Origin: Metaphire vulgaris
Lineage: Eukaryota > Annelida > Clitellata > Crassiclitellata > Megascolecidae
DNA length: 64,000 nt
Assembly: GCA_018105865.1 (NCBI GenBank)
Contig: CM030870.1
Location: 3,322,001 to 3,386,000 of the forward strand
Reading direction: 5' to 3'
Shown here: positions 21,794 through 32,452 of the stretch, piece after piece
Numbering within the stretch: the stretch's first letter is position 1
Layout: each line of letters opens with the position of its first letter
The notes under the pieces: model-generated
The model's database searches: none
Told to the model about the DNA's origin: nothing
Seen by the model: the letters and a program-made list of their open reading frames with translations, nothing else
Made by a program: the position numbers and the translations under genes

Positions 21794-22130
21794 CCGTGGT
21801 TCTCTACCAGTGGTCCGCGGACCAAATGTGGTCCCCGAGAGGGGGTCTAGTGGTCCGCGACAAATTCTGAAAAAACGTTAATAAAAATTAGACATATATA
21901 TTTTCCATGTCAGTGGTACTCGGACCCAACATTTTTTAGAGCAAGTAGCACAATTAAGTAAGGTGACGACCTTTCTTGCTTGTTGTTGGGGCACTGGCGA
22001 GGGCAAGGGACGAAGATCACACTCGATTACCTTTTTTGCTTGTCACGATTTTTCTCAATTTTCAGGTGGCCGCGAGAAATTTTCTATCTTCAAAAGTGAT
22101 CCGCGAGGTAAAGAGGTCAGAGAACCACTG
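21794..22130. mobile_element. hAT-type MITE (GTGGTTCTC termini), copy in B unit
   Basis: The ends are CCGTGGTTCTC and GAGAACCACTG. The flanks ATCTAACG (21786-21793) and CTCTAACG (22131-22138) form an 8-bp target duplication with one change. Subterminal GTGGTCCGCGA motifs occur at both ends. It is non-coding and older than the B/E duplication, since 63443-63796 is the same insertion. Confidence 0.88.
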
Positions 22131-22138
22131 CTCTAACG

Positions 22139-22504
22139 GGTTGTATTCTAATTTTCGCTCATTTCGCAATATCAAAGAGGTGATCACAATCACATTGTCT
22201 TGAGTCCGCACTGCAACTACACATCGCTAAAATAATTTCGGCATTGCAGAGTAAAAATCATTCCAAGATTATCTAATTGTTTGACGAATCGGCCAATCGT
22301 CTTTTTTGTATGAACATTCAATTCATATTTAGACTATGCTTGTGGCGCAAGGCTATGTCCGGTTAATTAATTGAGATTTTTTACTTTACATAATATTAAA
22401 AGCACGCGTGGGTTTATTCATTTCGAACTTTACTACCTGCCTACCTGGATCTACAACCTTGATTACCACGGAGTCACGGACTACAGATTACGGACTATGG
22501 ATTC
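22139..22504. other. No gene recognised
   Basis: This contains the right part of the B duplication unit, which can be followed to 22337. The overlapping small frames at 22371-22703 run into a hAT terminus and are not credible genes. Confidence 0.5.
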
Positions 22505-22823
22505 ACCCAGATCAGGGTTGTCGAACTGGCGGCCCGCGGGCCGGATCCGGCCAGCAGGCCAGTTTCATCCGGCCCGCCACCGAGCTTGGGAAAATAACAA
22601 GTTTAGCCATAGGACCGGTTATTACCGTTATTATATAGAGGACTATACTAGGACTAGGAGGTTACCAAACTGCTTACTTATTCACACTTCACTTCACAGA
22701 TGACGGAGGGTTATTAAACTTACTCGCCTGCTACTTATTACTAACTTATTTACATTTGTCATTTCGCTGCAAGTCTCGTTCTCGCTAAGTTAAAATTTGA
22801 CGCCGTTTTGAGCAGTTTGTTAA

Positions 22824-22895
22824 CCCTTTAACTGGGGACCCCGGATATATCCGTCCATTTTACATTGAGTTACAGTTAAATACCCAGTTAAGAGG
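22824..22895. mobile_element. 72-bp piggyBac-like MITE, copy 1
   Basis: The termini CCCTTTAACTGGG and CCCAGTTAAGAGG are flanked by TTAA on both sides (22820-22823, 22896-22899). Length and interior match 32803-32874. Confidence 0.75.
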
Positions 22896-23269
22896 TTAAT
22901 GCAATGACACTCTCGTTTCTTGTATCCGACTTGGCGCCGCAAGCATTGATATTGATTGACATTGCTGGTATTATTAGAGAAAACCTTTTTCCGTAGTGCT
23001 CGCACTAGATTACAAAGTCTTCATTCAATAGAATAGAATGGATCATTAGATTGAAATTGAATATGCTAGAATCAATCGAATGACTGTCACTAGTCTTAAT
23101 AATAAGCCTAACTAAGACACTAAGTCGGTAGAATACTTACTTACTAACTACTTAATTTTAACTGGGATACTATGTTAAAAGGATAATATAATAGCAATAT
23201 AGCTGTTTATAGCAGTTGCCATCCGTGTTTTTTATTTCTTGGCTAACACTTAGTCGTATACTGATCGTA

Positions 23270-23518
23270 TGTACTCTGGAACGCATTGCCTCAACATGTG
23301 CGCATTGCAAATTCGTTACAATTTTTTTAGAAAAAGATTAAAAACCAATTTTTGACCTGGCCTATCCACCATAGACTTTCACCAGTTTGCCTGGCCGGAC
23401 ACCCTGGATTTGACCTGGATCTTTAATTATTTGGATTTGGTGTGCCATCGGTTGATGCTCCTGTGCATTATGAAGTGGCGCTATAGAAGTTTAAGATTAG
23501 ATTAGATTAGATTAGACT
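23270..23518 (+). pseudogene. L2-like LINE C-terminus with (ATTAG)n tail
   Basis: The frame gives W-N-A-L-P-Q-H-V-R-I-A-N-S, typical of the end of L2/CR1 ORF2. It is followed by a 3' untranslated region with GGCGCTATAGAAGTTTAAG and a pentanucleotide ATTAG tail. A separate CR1 3'-end remnant follows at about 23560-23620. Confidence 0.7.
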
Positions 23519-23753
23519 AGATATAGTCTTATTTTTTATCACTTTTATACTTTTATCTTCAGTGGTTTTCACACATGCTTACTTAGCCTCCTAAGCCACT
23601 TAAAATCACATTATTATTATGGCATGCCATACATAAGCTTATATCATAATTGTGCCATTTTAAGTGCTACAATTTGCTTGACCCGCCAAGGGTCTAAACA
23701 TTTTTGTGCGGCCCGCAGTGGCATGATGGTTGGACAACGCTGACCCAGATTGT

Positions 23754-23832
23754 GCACTCGTGAATAAGCTGGTGCACTGCGCCAAGCTTTAGAGCAGCGC
23801 TATAGAAATTTCGTTTTACTTACTTACTTATA
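23754..23832 (+). pseudogene. LINE 3' end with (TTAC)n tail
   Basis: The sequence AGCGCTATAGAAATTTCG is followed by TTAC repeats. This matches the 3'-end motif of L2-like elements in the window but with another tail unit. Confidence 0.55.
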
Positions 23833-23835
23833 GTG

Positions 23836-24305
23836 AAAATTATACATACCTACTGTAGGCTAATACTGCATCTACTTCTTAAAATAATAGCGGTTGATTT
23901 CACTTTCACTTTCCACCTGTACTGTACAAATACTACATATAATTTTGCAAGCGCGTTTCTAGGAGGAGGATTTGTAAAGTGGGATTACAAGGAAAAATAA
24001 ATAATAAGGCGCTATAATAATAAAGATGGATTTAAGGGGCGTCATCTTGTGGGTCATATTTCAGTCGTCGAGAGATGTTGAAGGACGGCGCTCGCTACTA
24101 TGGATTGTGAAGTTTATGATTTAATTACAAATATTATATATTGATTTAGAACCTGACAGTGTTTGAAAGTCTACACTTGCCTATAGTGAAAATTCTACAT
24201 ACCTACTGTAGGCTAATACTGTATCGTGCTGTAAAATCCTATTCCTTAAAATAATAGCGGTTGATTTCACTTTCACTTTCCACCTGTACTGTTCAAATAC
24301 TACCT
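23836..24305. repeat. Direct repeat pair, ~110-bp units
   Basis: The blocks at about 23836-23940 and 24184-24305 share ACATACCTACTGTAGGCTAA and AATAATAGCGGTTGATTTCA. They are about 348 bp apart. From 24306 to about 24829 I recognise nothing. Confidence 0.8.
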
Positions 24306-24829
24306 ATTGTACGCTTTTACATCTGTACGAACATTGAACGCCATATGAAAATTATAAAATCTCCCTATTTTTCATGATTGGCTTTTGTTGAGTTCTTTGC
24401 ATTTAGTCACGCGGTCTCTATACGGATTTGCTCAACGTTTCTATATTAGGCCTATGGACAGGAGGTCCACAGTGTTTGATTGTTATTCCTTTAATCTCAC
24501 AATATTTCCACCGTCAACAGTTGTAAATGACCGTCAATGCACAATGTGGCGTAAATGTCTTTTATCAGAATATTCGCAGAGACGCAGACTCACCTCTTTT
24601 CCTTATTCTTACGAAAAGGCTGACGCAATTTAATCTTTATTGCAACAGACCGAACTCATAAGATTGACTGCTGTTTATAGATTTCGGTTTCGGTTTTAGG
24701 AGAACTCTATGTATTCGTCTCTTTGTAATCAAAACCGGTTTATCTTCGAAAACTCTTAACGTCTCAGCCTCCTGAACTTACACGATCGTCATCTCATCTG
24801 ACACTTCACGCCCGTTAAATCAGTCGTCA

Positions 24830-25320
24830 CTCAAAATCTGCAACCGCGCTTTTTCATACGCCTCCTCAGAACTTTGGAACTCAATTCCAGCCTCCCTCCG
24901 CATCCTACGACATGGTCAAACAATGAGCTCTGAGTCTGAAATCCTCAATGTTCTTTAATTCCTTCACTAGCTTCTAAAGCATTTAGGTCTAAACTTAAAC
25001 CTTCTTATTCCAAAAGTCATTTCCTCCGTAGCTATAACAACCCAACCCGCCGCCTCGTGGATACTCTGACCTTTGCCTGGCCGACAAACCACCTTGTCTA
25101 TAGCTATTTCAAGAAAGATGAAGCGCATAAGAAAAAGCAGCTACTCTTGTACTACTAGTAAATTTACTAGATTTTACTTACTTAATTACAGAACATCATG
25201 GGAACATGGAATGTACGAACCAGGATTCAAGGTAAATTGGAAGTGATCAAGAAGAAAATGAGAAGGTTGATAATTGATATTATGGGTATAAGTAAATTTA
25301 AATGGATTGTCACAGGGCAC
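24830..25320 (+). pseudogene. LINE fragments: L2-like C-terminus then RTE-like endonuclease start
   Basis: A decayed W-N-S-I-P-A-S-L-R-like segment lies near 24870-24905 and leads into a TTAC-rich end at 25165. At 25198 an RTE-like endonuclease start follows: M-G-T-W-N-V-R-T, Q-G-K-L-E-V-I-K-K-K-M, I-D-I-M-G-I-S. Both are short remnants. From 25321 to 26029 nothing could be named. Confidence 0.65.
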
Positions 25321-26029
25321 TTCGCATCCAGGGTGCGATTTGTGACTTGCAGCGGAAGGAGGGAACATGGCTAGCAGTGGGGGAGCATGACAAACGGTAG
25401 GGACATGGAAAATGCATGGTTTAATGCACATTACTTTTCTCTAATTTTCAATATTACTTTTATAAATTGTCACGTAGGCCTACCATTTATATAAACCATA
25501 AATTTAACAGAACAACTGTAAGTTGCAACAATTGCAAATCTGCAACTAAATTCAAGCAACTATCATTTGGCATTAATATAGAGTTACAGTGGCAGGAATT
25601 GACGTAGATGTTTTGTCAGTTTTTTTGCCAGTTGGTGCATCTAAGGCAGCATGTCGACCATCGCATACTCATTTTTCAACATAACAGGGATGATTGAGCA
25701 GTGTTGGTGCTGGCCCACTAACCTTCATGAAAACAAGATATGAATGTGTATGAACACTGAGTTGATATATAACTGGTGTATCATTTATATTCATACACGA
25801 GAATCTCCTCTCACATTCAGCTGAAGAGATAGACAGAATTTGAATTCAATTGGGTACTGAAGCAAACATATTGCCGATTACTTTCACATTGTTCTTCTTG
25901 CACTGTCGGAACTGATCCAAGGCTAGTGACGGATCTACTTCGTACAGTTCTGCTATGTAAACTATTGCTCTATCATCAAATAATGATCCGGTTTTGACGA
26001 ATGAAGTGAACTGTAAGTAATCGTTATTA

Positions 26030-26370
26030 TCTTGTACTGTATACGAAGTTACGAACATCAAAGAAACGAAGATATTAGAAAAAGATTAGGAGCAGAAAGT
26101 TCAGTAATCAACACAATCCAAGAAAGGAGACTGAGATTCTTCGGGCATGTCAACAGAATGAATAACAACAGACTACCCTATAAAACCCTGTTTGGAAGAG
26201 TAACACAAGAGGACGACAGAGGAAAAGATGGTTCGACAACATGAGAGAATACTGCACTGAAATATGAATAGATGTAACGGCCGCCACGAGACTTTCACAA
26301 GACCGCACTAGATGGAGATCCATGCTGAGGCTGTCAAGGCGTGCAGAATCATCGCCACGGCATTGATGAT
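26030..26370 (+). pseudogene. RTE/jockey-like LINE C-terminus
   Basis: Frames give N-E-D-I-R-K-R-L, then E-R-R-L-R-F-F-G-H-V-N-R-M, then L-S-Q-D-R-T-R-W-R-S-M. This is the standard tail of this LINE type. The frame shifts at least once after the H-V-N-R-M segment. Confidence 0.8.
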
Positions 26371-26423
26371 GATAACAGATTTTAAAAACGACTGTCTCGT
26401 ATTCTGATTCAATCATCGTCAAG

Positions 26424-26429
26424 TTTATT
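26424..26429 (-). promoter_or_regulatory. Poly(A) signal of gene C (AATAAA)
   Basis: AATAAA lies 123 nt past the stop in the context GCATTAATAAACTTGACG, the same relative position as in the paralogs. Confidence 0.65.
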
Positions 26430-26551
26430 AATGCTAAATACTGAAGATAACTATATAAGGATTGAATTGTCAGCGACATTGGAAGATTAAAATTTGTGCC
26501 ACATTAGCGCGGAAACCAAACTGCGAAAAATGTCCAATATTTTTGAGTAGT

Positions 26552-27468
26552 TTATATATTGAATTTGATTTTCTCGCAGGTGGATACTAAAGAACTTCTT
26601 GATAGATTGGCATGATGTCTCCATTCTGTCGCTTTATCCTCTATGACATTCTTCAATGGAATACATCTAACGTCGTCTCTACAGATCCACTTTGATTTTC
26701 CACCAGCATCAGTTGTACAAATTCCGCCTCCAATAACAAATATTTGACCATTCTCAATGATCATTCCGAAGTGATCGACTTCAGTTTTAATTTGACGTCT
26801 TTCTTGCCAAGTCCTCGTTTCAAGATCATACAAGAAGCAGCCGTCCCAACCAAGTAAAACGAAAGTCTTTCCAAACAATGCAGCTCGCATGAGCAAGGAT
26901 GCTCTGGGCATTGACCGGGAAAGCAGAGTACAAGTGTTTGACTTTGTATCGTATACTTGAACATGACTCACTGCCTCATTGTCAGCGTTAGCTCCACCAA
27001 ATATATAGAGATACGAATTTAATGCCACACAATTGCCTGCACTCTGAACAGAGTGAACTAATTTACCAACAGATGAACAACGATCGTTGATTGAGTCGTA
27101 TGCTTCAACGTCATCGAGAGTACGTCTATTAGAATCAACATATCCGCCACATATGTACAGAAACTGATCAACAAACGCCACGCTGTGTCGCGTTCTGCCT
27201 TTGACCATAGAAGCGCATTTCTTCCAAACATTACATACTGCATCGAACTTCCAGATTTCTTTTGTATTATTTCCTATTCCAGTGATATAGTTTATATTGC
27301 TGTAAACAGCGGATGCAGATTCAATTTGCATGTAAGTTGGAATTTTCTGCAAGGACGAAACGTCATCAGATCGATGAAGATTTATTTTAATAACATCTTG
27401 AAAGACCGAAGTCCCACCATCAGAATCTCCGAGAACAATGGCATAACTTACCACTCTTTCTGTCAAGT
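26552..27468 (-). CDS. Gene C, exon 2: divergent Kelch propeller
   Basis: The exon is 917 nt, one codon longer than in the other four genes. The acceptor TTTAG| is at 27469-27470 and the exon opens AC TTG ACA GAA. G from exon 1 plus AC gives Asp, so the frame runs on as Asp-Leu-Thr-Glu, and no ATG is present at the place where A, B and E have one. It is the most divergent propeller of the set: the first blade reads V-L-G-D-S-D in place of I-I-G-G-Y-D. It still keeps L-Y-I-C-G-G-Y, L-Y-I-F-G-G-A and I-F-V-I-G-G-G. With exon 1 at 35485-36598 it encodes 676 residues. Confidence 0.85.
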
Positions 27469-27699
27469 CTAAATAAAAGACTGAAATAAATAAATAGCTA
27501 CACTGTGTTGTAATTGAAGTGGCACCATTATATAAATCAATAGGCCTATAACTTTAAAAAAGTTTTCTCAGAATTTATAAAATTTAATCCATTTTACAAT
27601 TTTTTTTCTATTCGACACAAAATATATGCAAATATGAACAAAATCAACCTTATAGTTTACGATATATTAATATTTAAATAGTTGAACCAACAGATGCAA

Positions 27700-27960
27700 G
27701 TTTCCGCAATGGAACAATCACCATTGCAAACGCATAATTACGTCGTTTATAGTTTGTGTTCGACCACCGCTCTGCCATTCCTCCATAAGCCGTTGTTGCA
27801 AATGGTCGACGATTCGAATCCTGATGTGGTTGACACGACGCTGCAGTAAGCCCTGCACTTCATAGTCGACTTGATTAACTCGTGAAACAGTGGAGTTCAT
27901 GCTATAAAACACACCTGATTCCATGTCTCCGTCAATGTGGGGGTCTTCTGGAGGAATGGC
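27700..27960 (-). pseudogene. Mariner/Tc1-like transposase C-terminus
   Basis: The minus frame reads V-N-Q-V-D-Y-E-V-Q-G-L-L-Q-R-R-V, then I-V-D-H-L-Q-Q-R-L-M-E-E-W. This resembles the segment after the second catalytic Asp in mariner-type transposases (L-N-P-V-D-Y-x-V-W-G-L-L). The DDE core upstream is not recognisable. Confidence 0.6.
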
Positions 27961-28189
27961 GTGACCTTAACCACTAGATCATTGGCAGAGCGGTGCGACA
28001 GTGGCGTCTACGTCTATGTGTTTGAATTCATGCAAGCGGTGATCACTTCGATCACATACTGTTTCGGTTCAAATTTTTAAATATTAATATCTCGTGAACC
28101 GCTCGCAGAGCAAAGTGACGGACAAGAACTCGAGGGACGACAGCGCCAGGGAATGCACGACAAAGTGTATGCAATAGTAAAATCACTCA

Positions 28190-28708
28190 ACAATTAAGAA
28201 AAGAGGAAGGACAGGCACAGTAGTTTACGACAAGACTGGTATTCTCATAACCGAACCCAACAAAGATATACAGTAGAACAAGATGGAAGGAATTCGTAGA
28301 AGATTTGTGCTGTGCACAAGGAAACCAATAGACACTGGATGGAGATGAAACAGAGATAGCAATGGATGACATTGGGCCAGAAACCTTGGAAGAAGAGATT
28401 ATTGCAGCAATCAGGGAATTTACAATATTCTTGCAAAAAGGCTCAAGAATCTGGGTGAAGGGGCAACAAGAGAATTACTTAGGCTGTGTCAAGAAAATTA
28501 TCGGACCGGGTAGTGGCCAGAAGTAATGGTGCAATAGAAAAGAAACTGAAGGCAACTTTTCTGTAGAACAATAAGCCTGCTCTGGCACGCTTCGAATATA
28601 GTTCTGAAAAATCCTCACAAAACGAGTGGAAGCGAAATTACAAGCAGTGAAGGGCATCAGCGAAGAACAGTACGGGTTCAGGAAAGGCAAAGGTACCAAG
28701 GATGCAAT
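28190..28708 (+). pseudogene. RTE-like LINE remnant, 5' part of a split copy
   Basis: The frames give R-W-K-E-F-V-E-D-L, then D-D-I-G-P-E-T-L-E-E-E-I, then I-S-E-E-Q-Y-G-F-R-K-G-K-G-T-K-D-A-I. The reading is cut at 28708 by the element at 28709 and picks up again at 30803 with the same D-A-I residues in the duplicated target. Confidence 0.8.
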
Positions 28709-28731
28709 CAGTGATGGGCAACTAGTTGCCT

Positions 28732-29722
28732 GGCGGATGTCGGTCGAATCGCGGACTCGTTTGGCCTCGCCTCACATGCATACGCTGATGACGGGCAGGT
28801 TTACTCCTCCTGTCCACCCTCTGACACCGAACGCCTGCGGACCCGCCTTCTCGACTGCGTTCGTGAGATCAAGCAGTGGACAGCTGCCAACCGTCTGGCA
28901 CTGAATCCCGGAAAGACCGAGCTTCTCTGGATCAGCACCCCCAGGAGAAAGCACCAGATACGCCGCACGCCGTTCTCGTTTGGCGATATCGAGATTGCTG
29001 TCTCCACTGAGGTGCGACTCCTCGGTGTCCTCCTGGACGACACATTATCGTTCGCGGGCCACCTGACCAACGTAACTCGGGCTTGCTTTAATCAACTGCG
29101 GAAGATCAGGGAGATCCGCCGCTATATACCGACAGCGGCTGCGATACTCCTCGTACGCTCTCTCGTCCTATCGCGAATGGACTACTGTAATAGCATCCTC
29201 CTGGGTCTCCCCGACTACCAGCTGGCTCGTCTGCAGTCAGTCGTTAACGCATCTGCCCGGCTGATCTTCGGAGTCAGGTGGCACGACCACGTGACACCAC
29301 TACTAAGGGACAAGCTCCATTGGCTTCGGATCCCGGAGCGAATCGTCTTCAAACGGTGCTGCCTGACCTTCCGGGCCCTCCACGACCCTACCTGCCCGGA
29401 GTATCTGTCAACCCTGGTGCGTAGACGGACGATCGCCGACCGACAACTCCAGCTGAGATCCAGTACGCGGTCTCTACTTTACGTCCCTCCTCCGTCAAAG
29501 ACCGCGAAGTTCGGAGAGAGGTCCGTCACACGAGGCAACCCTCTGTTATGGAACTCGCTGCCCGACTCAGTGATCGCAGACACTTCCTTCGTTTCATTCG
29601 CCACTAAACTTAAAACGCACCTTTTCAACTCATCGTACGATTGTCCCATGTAAAGCGCTCTTGACTTTGGCCCTCGCTATGCTACTGCGCTATATAAATC
29701 GTCATGTAGAATAGAATAGAAT
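28732..29722 (+). pseudogene. L2-like LINE, C-terminal half, with (AATAG)n tail
   Basis: From 28733 the sequence reads A-D-V-G-R-I-A-D-S-F-G-L and A-Y-A-D-D-G-Q-V-Y-S-S in one frame. The long frame 29012-29653 then covers L-L-G-V-L-L-D-D-T-L-S to the P-P-P-S-K-T, R-G-N-P-L-L-W-N-S-L-P segments. The 3' end has GCGCTATATAAATCG followed by GAATA units. It is 5'-truncated but well preserved, and is a close relative of the copy at 62216-62835. Confidence 0.87.
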
Positions 29723-29779
29723 AGTTAACTAATTAGTTACTAACTAAATGTTTAACTATTTAGTTATCCTCATAGTTTA

Positions 29780-29998
29780 AGGTAAAGGTAGGTCCCGTAC
29801 TCGAGTCCGAGCTTTGGGTTCCGGTGCTTATCTCCGGCCTGGGCAATCAGCGACGTAGGTGGAATAAACCATTAATCTGGGGTAGGCTGTCATTACTTTC
29901 CCCAGACCCACGTTTTATCTCGCAGCTTAACGCTGCTCCTCAGTTTACCACCGCCCTCTAGAGAGTAAGGCTGAGTCGACCTTAGGGCTCCTGCGGGA
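29780..29998. repeat. SINE-like repeat, inverted copy
   Basis: This is the reverse complement of the family at 13260-13410 and 55811-55964, starting AAGGTAAAGGTAGGTCCCGT. It extends further at the other end (CTGCTCCTCAGTTTACC ...), so it is the longest copy in the window. Confidence 0.6.
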
Positions 29999-30216
29999 AT
30001 TGATATGAGACATGAGTCATGAGACATGAGTCATATGACATTGACATGTTATGTTAACTATGTGCTGCTGGTGTGGTCTTTAGCTGTGCAAACTAAAACT
30101 GTTGTTGACATTATTTCGTATTGACATTGGAATATGATAACTTAAATTAATTTGATTAATACCATGCATGACATCTAATTTAATATTGGAAATACAGTTC
30201 CAGTAGTCACTTATAT

Positions 30217-30579
30217 CAATGGTTCTCAGACCCCTTTGCCTCGCGGACCACTTTCGAAGATCAAACATTTCTTGCAGGTCACCTGAAAATTGAGAAAAAT
30301 CATGACAATCAAAGCACAAAACTGTCATCGCGTGTGATATTCGTCCCTCCCCACTGCCCCGACAAGCCAAAAAGGTCATCTTACTTAATTGTGCTGCTTG
30401 CTCTAAAAATGTTGGGTCCGAACACCCAATGGGGGTTTAAACCCCCAAGCCCTCCTTGGCTACGCCACTGACATGGAATATATATATGTCTAAATTTTAT
30501 TAACGTTTTTAAAGATTTTGCCGCGGACCACTAGACCCCTCTCGCGGACCACTTTTGAACAACGGGTTGAGAACCACTG
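30217..30579. mobile_element. hAT-type MITE (GTGGTTCTC termini), inverted copy
   Basis: The ends are CAATGGTTCTC and GAGAACCACTG, with GCGGACCACT subterminal motifs. The flanks ACTTATAT and ATCTGTAT match only weakly, as expected for an old copy. A CAGTGGCGTAGCC-type end near 30455-30475 indicates a second MITE nested inside. Confidence 0.8.
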
Positions 30580-30802
30580 ATCTGTATACCGTATAAATTG
30601 TTCGTGTTATCAATTAAAAACGATTATAGTCGGTTGTAACAAAAAAAGTAATTTCGTTACTTATTTGGCTGTAACAGTAACAGTAACATGCTACACTTGA
30701 AATTTTGTAACAAGTAACTGTAACAAATTACATTTTAAACCCAGTAACAAGTAACAGTAACAAATTACTTTGCAAAAGTAACATACCCAACACTGATCAC
30801 TG

Positions 30803-31098
30803 GATGCAATAGGACTCCTTAGAGCGTTGGGATAAAGAAGTATACTGTAGAAAGGGGCCTTGAAATCTACAGTATATACACTGTACTGTATGCTTGGTGG
30901 ACTATGAAAACGCTTTAATCGAGTGAATGGGACAAACCTGATGAGGTTACTCAGAAGAATGGGAACAGACTACACAGATAGAAAACTCATAGAAAACCTG
31001 TACATGAATCAATCAATATCTAACCGTGTGAATGGAAGGACTCTGAACCAGGATTCAGGAACGCTGGGAAAGGGGTAAGACACTGTTGCGATTCAATA
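30803..31098 (+). pseudogene. RTE-like LINE remnant, middle part
   Basis: The reading resumes with D-A-I-G-L-L-R-A-L-G, then T-D-Y-T-D-R-K-L-I-E-N-L-Y-M-N-Q, then a L-G-K-G segment. These are successive RT motifs of the LINE begun at 28190. Stops and frameshifts are present. Confidence 0.75.
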
Positions 31099-31100
31099 TA

Positions 31101-31592
31101 CAGGGTGTAAAAGTGAAAAGGGCACCCCTTTATGATATTTAATATCTCGGCTACGTGTATAGCGATTTCAATGAAATTTATAGGCCATATACCTGGGAAT
31201 GTTTCGGATGCAATTGCCAAATTTCGTGCTGATATCTTTAGTGTTTGCTGAAATATGGCCAAAAAACTAAAGAGGTCCACATTTTGAAATTGACATTGGA
31301 ATATAACGTCATAATAAAATGTATCGTTTTTAACTCTAAAAATAGCGTTGTTTTCGTCGCGCCAAACAATGTCATTTATTATGACGTTATATTTCGTTGT
31401 CAATTTCAAAATGTGAGTCTCTTTAGTTTGTTGGCCATATTTCAGCAAACACTAAAGATATCATCATGAAATTTGTCAATTGCATCAAAAACATTCCCAG
31501 GTATATGGCCTATAAATTTCATTGAAATCGCTTTACACGCAGCCGAGATATTAAATATCATAAAGGGGTGCCCTTTTCACTTTTACACCCTG
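31101..31592. mobile_element. Tc1/mariner-type foldback MITE
   Basis: The ends CAGGGTGTAAAAGTGAAAAG and CTTTTCACTTTTACACCCTG are flanked by TA on each side. Nearly the whole 492 bp is a long inverted repeat: the two arms match over roughly 200 bp each with scattered differences. Frames on the two strands are mirror images of each other and are not genes. Confidence 0.85.
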
Positions 31593-31609
31593 TATACACA
31601 GAAGAGAAA

Positions 31610-31670
31610 GAGGTTCGATATTCCAGCGTCGCCACTCTCCTCTATCTTACGAATTTATCTTCAGTGTGGA
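31610..31670. repeat. 61-bp perfect inverted repeat, left arm
   Basis: The arm from GAGGTTCGATATTCC to TCTTCAGTGTGGA is the exact reverse complement of 32392-32452. The arms are 721 bp apart. Confidence 0.95.
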
Positions 31671-32391
31671 ACAGAGAGGGGGTATGGAATAGAGAGGGGG
31701 TATGGGACATACGATTTGTTGCTGACAAGGCAATTATGACAAACACCAACCATGGATTGCAGAGGTCGGTGGACTCTCTTAATGCAACATCAAAGGATTA
31801 CGGAATGAAAATCAGTTTAAAGAAGACAAAGGCAATGAAAATCAGTAGACAAGTTGGAGAAATTAGAATAATCATTGATGGAGTGGAAATAGAACGGGTA
31901 GAATTCTGCTATTTTGGAAGCCTGCTTGATACAAACGTCAAGTGTCATAGAGAAATAAGAAGAATTGCGACGGAGAAAGAAGCCTTTACGCACAGAAGAG
32001 AACTAAGAGAAGAAACTGTAATCGAAATCTGAAAAAATGATTGGTCAAAACGCTGATCTGGCCAGTGACAATCTTTATGTCAAAAACGTGGACGTTCAGG
32101 AAAGAAGACAAAAATAGTCTAGAGGCATTCTAAATGTGGATCTGGCGAAGAATGGAAAAAATTAGGGGACGGAAAGAATAATCAACCAAGAAGTATGGAA
32201 GAGGATAGAAGAAAAAAGCTTAGATAAACACAATTCGTACTAGACAAAAGAAGTTGATAGGTCTTGTTCTAAGAAAAGTCAAGCCTACTAAGAGAGGTAC
32301 TAGAAGAAAAGACGAAAGGAAAGCACAGAAAGGGCGACCAAGGACATCGATGTTGAAATAGATGTTCAACCCTACGGCAAAGAACAAGTAT
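31671..32391 (+). pseudogene. RTE-like LINE remnant, 3' part
   Basis: The frames give D-S-L-N-A-T-S-K-D-Y-G-M-K, then K-T-K-A-M-K-I-S-R-Q-V-G, then R-V-E-F-C-Y-F-G-S-L-L and H-R-R-E-L. This is the end of the RT domain and the start of the C-terminus. The catalytic Y-A-D-D position reads F-V-A-D-K, so it is dead. Confidence 0.75.
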
Positions 32392-32452
32392 TCCACACTG
32401 AAGATAAATTCGTAAGATAGAGGAGAGTGGCGACGCTGGAATATCGAACCTC
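32392..32452. repeat. 61-bp perfect inverted repeat, right arm
   Basis: This is the exact inverse of 31610-31670. It runs into a (TC)n microsatellite at 32450-32478. Confidence 0.95.

Larger units (their letters stand above)
6710..22337. repeat. Segmental duplication, copy 1 (gene B unit)
   Basis: Sequence here matches 52600-64000 in the same order and orientation: intergenic block, hAT MITE, Kelch exon, repeat, Harbinger MITE, L2 pseudogene, RING exon, CR1 fragment, hAT MITE. This copy is longer because of private insertions at 9891-13226, about 14440-17800 and 19311-21026. The match still holds where the other copy meets the window edge. Confidence 0.9.
22513..23742. mobile_element. hAT-type element, non-autonomous, with nested insertions
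   Basis: The left end CAGGGTTGTCGAACTGGCGG and the right end GGTTGGACAACGCTG are inverted partners, with GC-rich GCGGCCCGC motifs inside each. The flanks ACCCAGAT (22505-22512 and 23743-23750) are a perfect 8-bp duplication. It has gained a piggyBac-like MITE and LINE 3' ends, and encodes no transposase. Confidence 0.88.
28709..30802. mobile_element. hAT-type element loaded with nested insertions
   Basis: The ends CAGTGAT and ATCACTG are flanked by a perfect 8-bp duplication GATGCAAT (28701-28708 and 30803-30810). The left terminus continues GGGCAACTAGTTGCC, a hAT-like start. Just inside the right end lies another hAT-like terminus (CAACACTG), with GTAACAAGTAAC motifs. An L2 LINE, a SINE-like repeat and a hAT MITE sit within. 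No transposase is visible. Confidence 0.75.

Noticed and set aside
22371..22703. Two overlapping plus-strand frames of 76 and 110 codons
   Set aside because: They run through the GC-rich hAT terminus at 22513 in two phases at once, with no domain.
31020..31739. Several frames on both strands with the same peptide
   Set aside because: They are mirror images produced by the foldback MITE 31101-31592.
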